Positions 5,653 to 12,321 of a DNA stretch of 12,321 nt are shown here, piece by piece. Within the stretch, counting starts at the first letter, position 1. Every line of letters starts with the position of its first letter. Origin of the DNA: an uncultured Oscillospiraceae bacterium (GTDB lineage Bacteria; Bacillota; Clostridia; Oscillospirales; Oscillospiraceae); contig CAAEKQ010000040.1 of assembly GCA_900756575.1 (NCBI GenBank), forward strand, positions 1 through 12,321, read 5' to 3'. The notes beneath the pieces were generated by a model that ran no database searches, was not told where the DNA came from, and saw only the letters and a program-made list of their open reading frames with translations. The translations under genes and the position numbers were made by a program.

Positions 5653-7311
5653 TTACTCCGACAGGATATTCAGTGCCATTTTGTAGCCACCGGCAAAGGC
5701 ACCGCCAAGACCGCCGTTAAGGCCCACAGGCCCCTGTCCTTTTTCCATGTCCGTTCTGGCACAGTCGCCGCCGGCCCAAAGGCCCTTGATAACGCTGCCG
5801 TCCGGCCACAGTGCATGGAAGTCTGCGTCAATGGCAATTCCGCCGTGGGTACCCTCGCTGAAACTCTTCTGGTAGAAGGCGTAGTAGGGGCCCTCTCCCA
5901 GGGGTTTTAAGTACTTGGGATCCTTATAGCAGTCATCATCCCTGCCTTGCGCGCAGAATTTGTTATATTTTGCGATTTCGTCGACCAGAGCCTTAGGAGG
6001 CATACCGGTCTGCTCGGCCAGTTCCTCCAGCGTGTCTGCCTTGAAGGAAGCGTAACCTCCTGCGATTTCTTCCTCAATTTCCTTACGGAAGTCCTTCAGG
6101 ATCCATCCGTCGAACACATCCGGGGGGTTGTCTGCCAGACGCTGGCCCAGGAGGGTCAACAGGTTTTCGTCCAGAACACAGTAGGAGATGGCACCAGGCT
6201 GCTTCCGAAGCAGGTATTTGCCATCGTTGAGACCGCCGGTCTCATCCATGAACCGATGTCCATCCAGATTGATATAGATCGCTTCGGGCTGCCGCATGAT
6301 TCTGTAAGCGCAATAGCCGTAGGGATGGTGGGCAGGACCGCCCAAATTGACATCCACGCTTTCGTAGTCCACTTCCCCGCCGATGCGCTCAACCATTTTA
6401 TGTCCGTCGCCCACATTGGTGGGAACATTGAACTGGTGCACCGGCTCGTCTCCTTCATAGAACCAGGGGAAATGCTGCTCCATCATTTCCCGGTTTGCCA
6501 GGAAGCCACCGGTCGCAAGGACGCATTCCTTGCTCTCAATGCGAATCTCTCCACCTCCATCGGCACAGAGGACGCCTTTGACAGTGTCGTCTTCAACGAT
6601 CAGTTCTTTTGCCCGGCATTCGGTAAGAACCGTGAGGTCATACTGCTTGCCGCGTTCCAACAGCTTGTCCACAAAGAAGGAACCCATCCAGCCGGGACCG
6701 ATGGCCTGATCACGGCACTTGAGGTTGTGGTCCCGACGATAGGGGAAGTCGTATTTCATCCATCCTGTTTCGTTGTAGACAAAGGGCTCCAACGCCCCCT
6801 CCTGCTGCGCGAACCAGTCGAAGAATTCACCGCTGGCCCGAACATTTTCCTCCAGTTTTTTGGGATCTACCTTCCACAGAGAACGAGCCAAAATCCGACG
6901 GAGCATCTTATCCGTCATGTCCGGAACACCCAGTTCTGCCTGGATCTTGGAGCCGGTAAAGCCTGCGCCGTGGGCAAGGTAGGTGTTGCCGCCCAACTTT
7001 TTTCCGGCTTCTACCAGAATAACTTTCTTACCTCCTTCGGCAAGCCTGGTGGCCGCAGTGACACCGCAGCCGCCGGAGCCTACAACCACAACGTCGCAGG
7101 ACATGGTTTTGAGATTGTGGGACGGGATGGTTCCGGTGTCCTCTGTACTTGTGATAGCATTCACATGGCAGAGGGTTTGACACAGACCGCAGGAGATGCA
7201 CTTCTCCGGGTCGATGGCGTAGCGAGTCCCCTTATAGGTAATGGCTGAGACAGGACATTCCATCCTGCAATAGTGACAGCAGACACAATTGGGGCCGATT
7301 TGATATGCCAT
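5653..7311 (-). CDS. Ferredoxin-FAD fusion oxidoreductase 1
   Basis: A 552-residue flavoprotein, probably a cytoplasmic ferredoxin-type reductase. Residues 1-60 are a double [4Fe-4S] ferredoxin domain: C9, C12, C15, C19 and C38, C41, C44, C48, the last with His instead of the usual Pro after it. From about residue 72 an FAD_binding_2 domain begins with VVVVGSGGCG (nucleotide loop 78-83) and E101 in VEAGKKLGGNT, which binds the FAD ribose. GHRFMDE and GLWAGGD are family landmarks. The fumarate-reductase arginines (in a TRD-like block and in NRLGGN) are replaced, here by GGLND and NGGLGGA, so dicarboxylates are unlikely substrates. GGAGG precedes ATG 7311 by about 9 bases. It is divergent from the binding lipoprotein and paralogous to the flavoprotein at 9603-11372. 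Substrate unknown; an enoate, enone or similar reductase, or a steroid-dehydrogenase-like enzyme, are options. Confidence 0.85.
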   Translation of the reverse strand: MAYQIGPNCVCCHYCRMECPVSAITYKGTRYAIDPEKCISCGLCQTLCHVNAITSTEDTGTIPSHNLKTMSCDVVVVGSGGCGVTAATRLAEGGKKVILVEAGKKLGGNTYLAHGAGFTGSKIQAELGVPDMTDKMLRRILARSLWKVDPKKLEENVRASGEFFDWFAQQEGALEPFVYNETGWMKYDFPYRRDHNLKCRDQAIGPGWMGSFFVDKLLERGKQYDLTVLTECRAKELIVEDDTVKGVLCADGGGEIRIESKECVLATGGFLANREMMEQHFPWFYEGDEPVHQFNVPTNVGDGHKMVERIGGEVDYESVDVNLGGPAHHPYGYCAYRIMRQPEAIYINLDGHRFMDETGGLNDGKYLLRKQPGAISYCVLDENLLTLLGQRLADNPPDVFDGWILKDFRKEIEEEIAGGYASFKADTLEELAEQTGMPPKALVDEIAKYNKFCAQGRDDDCYKDPKYLKPLGEGPYYAFYQKSFSEGTHGGIAIDADFHALWPDGSVIKGLWAGGDCARTDMEKGQGPVGLNGGLGGAFAGGYKMALNILSE

Positions 7312-7674
7312 AATAATACTCCTCCTGTTTCTATCCGTTTCTTATCAATGTTCTAACTGATATTGGTATTACATTTCCATTTTACTAATCCACGGGAAAT
7401 GTCACCAGTTGCAAAAAGTGATTTAGAATATCAAAATGAGAGAAATTCGTCCGAAAAAGTCACGAAAGAGCGAACTTGATATGAACGGACTTTTTTATCT
7501 TCTACAGTAGCCAACACCATTGGGGGCGTTATGATTTCTCCACAGCATATAAAATTCCTAACCCATGGATGCCCTCGTTTTTTGATAAGAGAAATCAAAT
7601 AATGAAGCTTGCGGCAAAGTGCCCCGTTAAGTTAATTTAAATATAAGCAATATTTTTTAAAAGGAGGAAATTTC
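7312..7674. other. Divergent AT-rich intergenic region with likely control sites
   Basis: Shared control region of flavoprotein 1 (minus) and the binding lipoprotein (plus). I see no clear full sigma-A promoter. Candidate elements are TATGAT (7530-7535) and TATAAA (7548-7553) without good -35 boxes; a weak GTCCG/CGGAC hairpin (7449-7489) followed by six T bases; and an inverted repeat TTTGAT/ATCAAA spaced by 7 (7581-7599). No open reading frame or RNA family is recognised. The ribosome site of the lipoprotein is AAGGAGG at 7661-7667. Confidence 0.4.
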
Positions 7675-9420
7675 ATGAAACGGTATTCACTTCTCTCGCT
7701 GCTGTTGGTTTTCGCGCTGATGCTGACCCTGTTCGCCGGCTGCGGCACAAAGCCGGATTCTTCGGCAGCATCGGCCGCTGCGGAGACTTCGGAGGCGGCT
7801 CCCGTTGAAGCCGATGAAGTCTCTGCTGCCGAGCCCGATGAAGCTCCGTCGGCTGCCGCGGAAGTTCCGGAGGATTCTTCTCTGGAAGAATCCTCTGAGG
7901 AAACACCCGTTCTGCGGGAAAGCATATCCTATCCCCTGTGTGAGCCCGGCGAGCTGGAGTTTAGCGTCTTCACCTCCGCAGGCGGCCCCGGCGGCAGCGT
8001 GGAATCCCTCTATGAGTACCCCGCATACCAGATCGCCGAGGAATGCACCGGCGTGAAGATCATCTCTAATCTCTCGACTCCAGAGGCTGTGGAGGCCAAG
8101 CTCAATCTCATCATCGCTTCCGGCGATATGCCCACTTTCTTTACCGGTCTGGATATGTACTATCCCACAGGTCGCAGCGCCGCCATTGAGGACGAAGTGA
8201 TCGTGGATCTGGCCGACTATCTGGAGGAGTGCGCCCCGGATTACATGAACTACCTGGACACTGTTCCCGGTTTGCTCAGAAGCATAACCACTGACCATGG
8301 CGAAGTCCCCTTTATTGCCCCCAAAGCAGCCACCAACTACTCCGGCCTTAGCATCCGCCAGGACTGGCTAGACATTGTGGGTATGGACATCCCCCAGACC
8401 TATGACGAACTCGAAGCGGTTCTGGCCGCATTCAAGTCCGAGTTTGGCTGCAGCGATGCGCTGTTGCTGAATTCCAAGTTCTGCGGTGATAACAACACCC
8501 TCAGCGCCGGCTATGGTCTGAACATGCTGCGCGGCAATATCGGTTCTCTGGCCTTCGAGGCTGTGGATGGCAAGGTGGAGCTGTTCTGTCAGGGCAAAGG
8601 CTTCAAAGAATACATGAGCATGCTGGCCGACTGGCGCAGCAAGGGCTATTTCACCAGCTATATGGAGGTTGGCCCCTTCAACGCTGACCAGTTCATTGGC
8701 AGTGACAATGCTGGCATCTGGGCCGGCGGAAACTCTCAGTTGGCCGACGACTGGGCTAGTGCCAACTACACCGGCGCTTACGACTTTAAGGCGGTCCCCA
8801 TGGCTGACGTGACCAAGACCCCCGGTGAGGCCACAGAACTGGGTGGCCTGTCGGTCACTGTGGATGGCGAGCACAGCTGGGTCGTTACCACCAGCTGCGA
8901 AGATGTTGAGAACGCTGTCAAGTGGCTCAACTGGTGGTTCACCGAGGAAGGATCCATGGCCGGCAACTTTGGCCGTGAAGGCGAAACCTATTACATGGAC
9001 GGCGATACACCCGTCTTTACCGACCTGATTCTGAACAACCCCGATGGCTACATCATGTTTGTAGCAAAAATGCTTTTCCTGGGCAACAGCACCCCCGCTG
9101 CTGAGCATCCTGCCCGTCTGGATCCCAGAAACACGCTGGAAAACGAGGCACAGCTCTCTGCGAAAGAAGTATGGTATCCCGAAAACCGTGGCATTGGCTA
9201 CACCTGCTACGGTGACATGACCGCTGTGGAAAGCGAGCTCTACGCTGCCAAGGCCGGCGATATCGCCACCTATCTAGAGGAGTACATGGCTAAGGTGATT
9301 GAAGGCGTTGAGGACATCGACACCACCTATGATTCCATGATTCAGAACTGCTTCAATCTGGGCCTCCAGGAAGTTCTGGACATCAAGCAGGCTGCCTATG
9401 ACCGCTATTTGAACAGATAA
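7675..9420 (+). CDS. LipO-like extracellular solute-binding lipoprotein
   Basis: A 581-residue lipoprotein anchored outside the cell membrane. Residues 1-22 are a signal peptide (MKRYSLL then a Leu-rich core), with lipobox FAGC and lipidated Cys23. Residues 24 to about 85 form an acidic Ala/Glu/Ser/Pro-rich tether. The mature part resembles the family 1 extracellular binding proteins of the LipO type: EVPFIAPK, DWLDIVGMDIPQTYDELEAVL, and the Trp-rich C-terminal WVVTTSCEDVENAVKWLNWWF. These normally capture oligosaccharides for ABC importers. AAGGAGG lies 7 bases before the ATG. No permease or ATPase gene is adjacent; its neighbours are two ferredoxin-FAD proteins, so the usual sugar role is uncertain. 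It is followed after 182 bases by flavoprotein 2 on the same strand. Confidence 0.88.
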   Translation: MKRYSLLSLLLVFALMLTLFAGCGTKPDSSAASAAAETSEAAPVEADEVSAAEPDEAPSAAAEVPEDSSLEESSEETPVLRESISYPLCEPGELEFSVFTSAGGPGGSVESLYEYPAYQIAEECTGVKIISNLSTPEAVEAKLNLIIASGDMPTFFTGLDMYYPTGRSAAIEDEVIVDLADYLEECAPDYMNYLDTVPGLLRSITTDHGEVPFIAPKAATNYSGLSIRQDWLDIVGMDIPQTYDELEAVLAAFKSEFGCSDALLLNSKFCGDNNTLSAGYGLNMLRGNIGSLAFEAVDGKVELFCQGKGFKEYMSMLADWRSKGYFTSYMEVGPFNADQFIGSDNAGIWAGGNSQLADDWASANYTGAYDFKAVPMADVTKTPGEATELGGLSVTVDGEHSWVVTTSCEDVENAVKWLNWWFTEEGSMAGNFGREGETYYMDGDTPVFTDLILNNPDGYIMFVAKMLFLGNSTPAAEHPARLDPRNTLENEAQLSAKEVWYPENRGIGYTCYGDMTAVESELYAAKAGDIATYLEEYMAKVIEGVEDIDTTYDSMIQNCFNLGLQEVLDIKQAAYDRYLNR

Positions 9421-9429
9421 TCACACACC

Positions 9430-9466
9430 GACCGGGAATTGGAGCGCACATCCTCACTTTCCGGTC
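9430..9466 (+). other. Stem-loop in the lipoprotein-flavoprotein gap
   Basis: GACCGGGAA (9430-9438) pairs with TTTCCGGTC (9458-9466), with one G-U pair and a 19-base loop, just after the lipoprotein stop codon. It has no T tail, so it looks like a transcript-stabilising 3' hairpin or partial stop, not a full terminator. A second, weaker hairpin AACCAA/TTGGTT (9519-9535) is followed by TTT. Confidence 0.45.
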
Positions 9467-9602
9467 GTCTGCTCAACGGCAGGACACTGCATGAAAAATC
9501 ACGGCACTTCTAATTTTGAACCAAACTTATTGGTTTTTGCTGCTGGCGGAAAACCGTCTGCAAGGGTTACATAAGACTATGAAAATGGAAAGGAAGATGC
9601 AT

Positions 9603-11372
9603 ATGTCATACTACATTGGGCCGCGCTGTTCGGCCTGCCATTACTGCTTCAATGAATGCCCCGTCCAAGCGATCCGGTTTGCGGGCACAAGCTATGAGAT
9701 TGACGAATTCAAGTGTATCGGCTGCGGAAAATGCGCCGAGGTCTGTCCCTCGGGGATCATCTACGACCCTGAACATCCGGAGACCGTTCCAGCTCATGCC
9801 CCCGTGGAAAAAACCTGTGACCTGGTGGTTCTGGGTGCCGGCGGCAGCGGTCTGGTGGCCGCAGTTCGCGCAGCCCAGCTGTCCGGTAAAAAGGTTATCG
9901 TAGTAGAGAAGTCGAAAAAGATCGGCGGCAACACCAATTTGGGCCATGGCTTTATGATGCGCTACACCAAGTGGCATGAGGCGGCTGGCCTGGAAGATAC
10001 CCGGGAGGAGAGCATCAACAGCCTCTATGAGCGCAGTGGAAAGGTGCTGGACTATCAGCTGCTGCACAACGCCACCTACGCTCTGTCGGATATGTTTGAT
10101 TGGCTCTGCACCTTTGGTGGTACCGAGGACAAGTTTGTGCTGAAAAAGATGGGTCCCGGTGGCCCCGGTGGTTCTCCTGCTGCGGAGAAAAAAGAAGAAA
10201 AAGCACCCCAGGGTGGCGGTATGCCCTTTGCAGGCCCCATTGGCGCCATGATCGATTTCCCTGTTCGCACAAAAAATACGAAATGCACGGATACCTCCAT
10301 GGGTCCCGGCTGGATGGGTACCTATGTGGTAGAAAAGATGAGCGAAGTTGGTCAAAATCAGTTTGGTTTGGAGATTATCACAGGAACTGCTGCTAAGAAG
10401 CTGCTGACAAATGAAGATGGCAGCTTTGCCGGCGTTGTCTGTGAAGATGCCGGTGGCATGGTTACTGTTAAGGCAAAGGCCTGTGTGATCGCAACCGGTG
10501 GCTTTGCCCATAATGACGAGCTGGTGAAGCGGGTAAACCCGAATTTTTTCCACGGTCAGCCCGTAAAACGCCTGTCTGTTGCAAGCTCTACCGGCGACGG
10601 AATTGCAATGGTTCAGGAAATCGGTGGTGCCATCGATTTGGAACGGGTTAGAATGCCCGCCAGCGGCCCGGTGCATCACCCCTGGAACTACACTGTATTT
10701 ACCCTTGCCGGCCAGGGCAACCTTATGATCGATGTCAACGGCAACGCCTTTGATGCAAGAGGCGGTGGACCCGGCAATCCCGTTGGACCGCTGGATACCC
10801 TTGAGGGTGGTATTATCTATCAGATTCTGGATGCTGAAGCTGTTGTCAGAGGCGGCGAAGAGGGCATCCGTAGATGCACTGATATCAGCGCCATGAAAGA
10901 GCGCAAGAACTATTGGGATGCCTTGAACAAGGAAGCCATGAACGGTACGCCTGCCAAGAAGGCATGGACGATTGAAGGTCTGGCAGAAAAGATCGGCTGT
11001 GAGCCCGCTGTGCTGCAGGCAACCATTGACCGGTACAATGCCCAGGTGGCAGAGGAAGCGGAGAATCCCATGCCCGCTATGCCCGGCCCCTTTGGACATA
11101 CCAAGAGGTATCCCATTGGAAAGGCACCTTTCTATGCTATTACCTGTGGTAGATTCAGCGAATCAGCTTCCGGCGGTATCGTTACAGACACCAACCTGAC
11201 CGTACTGAAAGAGGATGGAAGCAAGGTTCCCGGCCTCTACGCTGTTGGTGACAGCTGCCGGGGACTGTTCCTGAAGGACGATTCCGGTGGAAAGTTCGGC
11301 GAGATGCCCTGGGCCATGGCCTCCGGCTTTATGGCAGGAAATTTGGCTGCAGAATATATTGGCGAGAAATAA
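9603..11372 (+). CDS. Ferredoxin-FAD fusion oxidoreductase 2
   Basis: A 589-residue paralogue of the product of 5653-7311, with the same order of domains. Cysteines C9, C12, C15, C19 and C38, C41, C44, C48 form a double [4Fe-4S] ferredoxin domain; GAGGSG (78-83) and E102 form the FAD site. MGPGWMG (233-239) aligns with the same block in the paralogue. Residues about 181-213 are a Gly/Pro/Lys/Glu-rich insert absent from the paralogue. The C-terminal part reads GLYAVGDSC then FGEMPWAMASGFMAGN, with no NRLGGN-type arginine. The start at 9603 is preferred because AAGGAAG ends about 7 bases upstream and the protein then begins MSYYIGPRCSAC, parallel to MAYQIGPNC. An in-frame extension to 9516 exists but is unsupported. 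Substrate unknown. Confidence 0.85.
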   Translation: MSYYIGPRCSACHYCFNECPVQAIRFAGTSYEIDEFKCIGCGKCAEVCPSGIIYDPEHPETVPAHAPVEKTCDLVVLGAGGSGLVAAVRAAQLSGKKVIVVEKSKKIGGNTNLGHGFMMRYTKWHEAAGLEDTREESINSLYERSGKVLDYQLLHNATYALSDMFDWLCTFGGTEDKFVLKKMGPGGPGGSPAAEKKEEKAPQGGGMPFAGPIGAMIDFPVRTKNTKCTDTSMGPGWMGTYVVEKMSEVGQNQFGLEIITGTAAKKLLTNEDGSFAGVVCEDAGGMVTVKAKACVIATGGFAHNDELVKRVNPNFFHGQPVKRLSVASSTGDGIAMVQEIGGAIDLERVRMPASGPVHHPWNYTVFTLAGQGNLMIDVNGNAFDARGGGPGNPVGPLDTLEGGIIYQILDAEAVVRGGEEGIRRCTDISAMKERKNYWDALNKEAMNGTPAKKAWTIEGLAEKIGCEPAVLQATIDRYNAQVAEEAENPMPAMPGPFGHTKRYPIGKAPFYAITCGRFSESASGGIVTDTNLTVLKEDGSKVPGLYAVGDSCRGLFLKDDSGGKFGEMPWAMASGFMAGNLAAEYIGEK

Positions 11373-11418
11373 TGAAACCATAATAATACAGCTGCTAGGC
11401 GTGTGATCATAAATATTT

Positions 11419-11447
11419 CCCCCTCCAAACTCTGCGTTTGGAGGGGG
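11419..11447 (+). terminator. Terminator-like hairpin after flavoprotein 2
   Basis: A 12-base perfect stem, CCCCCTCCAAAC with GTTTGGAGGGGG, with loop TCTGC, about 45 bases after the stop codon. The following bases (ATCTT) are only weakly T-rich, so termination may be partial. Confidence 0.65.
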
Positions 11448-11731
11448 ATCTTGGTGTGCCCGGCGAGCATATGTTCCAAAGGGTGGAGATTTCGGATCTG
11501 TAACTTAATGGCATTGAACGTTGGTTTAGAGATGGTTTCCTAATTTTCGGACGATTTTCGATGGAAGAAAAAGTTTATATGGGTATCTTTTCGTATGGAA
11601 CCTATTTTAGCCGCCTGAAATCGTCCGAAATCGTTTTTACCACAAAACTCAGGGCTTTTCATCGCCACTAAGTCTCCAAGTACAAAGTTCGTAAAGCTCT
11701 TATTTCCTAGGTAAATACGCTATTTTTATAC
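11448..11731. other. AT-rich stretch with a 13-bp inverted repeat, no gene
   Basis: No coding or RNA gene is seen between flavoprotein 2 and the tRNA terminator. The stretch includes TTTCGGACGATTT (11545-11557) and AAATCGTCCGAAA (11618-11630), a perfect 13-base inverted repeat 60 bases apart. A flanking TGGT/ACCA pair and a TTTTT tail after the right arm suggest a larger hairpin. Confidence 0.4.
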
Positions 11732-11771
11732 AAAAAAAGTTCCGTATAATCACAATTGACTATACGGAACT
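11732..11771 (-). terminator. Terminator of the tRNA operon
   Basis: On the minus strand AGTTCCGTATA and TATACGGAACT form an 11-base perfect stem followed by a seven-T run (plus-strand A bases 11732-11738). It starts two bases after the CCA end of tRNA-Cys. Confidence 0.88.
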
Positions 11772-11772
11772 C

Positions 11773-11847
<75 letters not shown>

Positions 11848-11853
11848 ATATAC

Positions 11854-11882
11854 GAAAAGGAGTACACGCGGTACTCCTTTTC
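11854..11882 (-). repeat. Perfect hairpin between tRNA-Gly and tRNA-Cys
   Basis: GAAAAGGAGTAC and GTACTCCTTTTC form a 12-base perfect stem with a five-base loop, inside the 39-base gap between the two tRNA genes. The minus-strand transcript ends the stem with TTTT then CG, so it could act as a weak terminator or a processing site. Confidence 0.6.
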
Positions 11883-11886
11883 ACTT

Positions 11887-11962
11887 TGGAGCGGGTGACG
11901 AGGCTCGAACTCGCTACCTCCACCTTGGCAAGGTGGCGCTCTACCAGATGAGCTACACCCGC
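11887..11962 (-). tRNA. tRNA-Gly(GCC)
   Basis: 76 bases with encoded CCA. Acceptor GCGGGTG pairs with CACCCGC; anticodon loop TTGCCAA gives GCC; T loop TTCGAGC. Five bases after tRNA-Phe. Confidence 0.95.
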
Positions 11963-11967
11963 AGATA

Positions 11968-12043
11968 TGGTGCCTCCGGTCGGAATCGAACCAACGACAC
12001 GGGGATTTTCAGTCCCCTGCTCTACCGACTGAGCTACAGAGGC
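11968..12043 (-). tRNA. tRNA-Phe(GAA)
   Basis: 76 bases with encoded CCA. Acceptor GCCTCTG pairs with CGGAGGC; anticodon loop CTGAAAA gives GAA between GGGGA and TCCCC; T loop TTCGATT. Confidence 0.95.
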
Positions 12044-12046
12044 ATA

Positions 12047-12076
12047 TTTTAAGCTGAGCTGCCGCTCAGCTTAAAA
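12047..12076 (-). repeat. Perfect hairpin between tRNA-Asp and tRNA-Phe
   Basis: TTTTAAGCTGAGC and GCTCAGCTTAAAA form a 13-base perfect stem with a four-base loop in the 36-base gap between the tRNA genes. No T tail on the minus transcript, so processing or folding insulation fits better than termination. Confidence 0.6.
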
Positions 12077-12079
12077 TGC

Positions 12080-12156
12080 TGGCGACCCGGATCGGGCTCG
12101 AACCGACGACCTCTAGCGTGACAGGCTAGCGTTCTAACCAACTGAACTACCGGGCC
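12080..12156 (-). tRNA. tRNA-Asp(GTC)
   Basis: 77 bases with encoded CCA. Acceptor GGCCCGG pairs with CCGGGTC (one G-U); anticodon loop CTGTCAC gives GTC between CTAGC and GCTAG; T loop TTCGAGC. Confidence 0.95.
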
Positions 12157-12162
12157 AAATTG

Positions 12163-12238
12163 TGGTGGGAACAACAGGGCTCGAACCTGTGACCCCCTGC
12201 TTGTAAGGCAGGTGCTCTCCCAGCTGAGCTATGCTCCC
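12163..12238 (-). tRNA. tRNA-Val(TAC)
   Basis: 76 bases with encoded CCA. Acceptor GGGAGCA pairs with TGTTCCC (one G-U); anticodon loop CTTACAA gives TAC between CCTGC and GCAGG. First gene of the tRNA operon. Confidence 0.95.
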
Positions 12239-12288
12239 AAGCCGTTCTGTGAGGTGGTGTGGAACCGTGTCTCGCAAGGAACGTTGCT

Positions 12289-12317
12289 ATTATACTCAGG
12301 ATGCCCCCAATTGTCAA
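12289..12317 (-). promoter_or_regulatory. Consensus promoter of the tRNA operon
   Basis: Minus strand TTGACA (12317 to 12312), 17-base spacer, TATAAT (12294 to 12289): a perfect sigma-A consensus. Transcription should start near 12282, about 44 bases before tRNA-Val. Confidence 0.92.
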
Positions 12318-12321
12318 GCAC

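Noticed and set aside
5947..7248. A 433-codon plus-strand frame opposite flavoprotein 1
   Set aside because: No domain, no ribosome site, fully antisense to the double-[4Fe-4S] flavoprotein.
7449..7494. Possible terminator or riboswitch-like hairpin before the lipoprotein gene
   Set aside because: The stem is only five pairs with a 31-base loop, and no conserved riboswitch core is recognised.
9606..11099. A 497-codon open frame on the minus strand opposite flavoprotein 2
   Set aside because: It is antisense to a clear ferredoxin-FAD protein, shows no family motif and no ribosome site, and follows from codon bias of the real gene.

Overview
The window looks like a chromosomal stretch from a spore-forming, anaerobic, gut-type clostridium (Oscillospiraceae/Lachnospiraceae-like Firmicute). 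The evidence is a spoIIID sporulation regulator behind a sigma-E-type promoter, strong AGGAGG-type ribosome sites, sigma-A promoters close to consensus, ferredoxin-fused flavoenzymes, a LipO-like binding lipoprotein, and a clostridial-style tRNA cluster with encoded CCA ends. Genus or species cannot be fixed from the sequence alone.

Left part (1-2900): a small zinc-ribbon protein (minus) and a ROK glucokinase (plus) diverge from back-to-back sigma-A promoters. The glucokinase gene converges on spoIIID, with a hairpin terminator between them. A LysR-family regulator gene lies upstream of spoIIID on the same strand. The sigma-E-like promoter of spoIIID has its -35 on the LysR stop codon.

Middle part (2900-5650): divergent from the LysR gene is a two-gene unit, an HSL-family esterase followed by an OFA-like MFS transporter. 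A 13-bp perfect palindrome lies between the two divergent promoters and overlaps the LysR -35. A 5' remnant of an IS5-family element, with an in-frame TGA in its transposase, abuts the MFS stop codon. A strong terminator follows.

Right-centre (5650-11400): two paralogous flavoproteins, each with an N-terminal double [4Fe-4S] ferredoxin domain and an FAD_binding_2 reductase-like domain, flank a LipO-like solute-binding lipoprotein. The first flavoprotein is on the minus strand; the lipoprotein and second flavoprotein run on the plus strand. No permease or ATPase gene is present. Both flavoproteins appear to lack arginines used by fumarate reductases to hold and protonate dicarboxylates, so another unsaturated or oxidised substrate is likely. 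A plausible but unproven reading is a substrate-processing module: esterase and monocarboxylate-type transporter on one side, ferredoxin-dependent reductive electron sink with an extracellular binding protein on the other.

Right end (11730-12321): a minus-strand tRNA operon, Val(TAC)-Asp(GTC)-Phe(GAA)-Gly(GCC)-Cys(GCA), starts from a perfect TTGACA-17-TATAAT promoter and ends at a strong terminator. Two long perfect hairpins sit in the two wide gaps between tRNAs.
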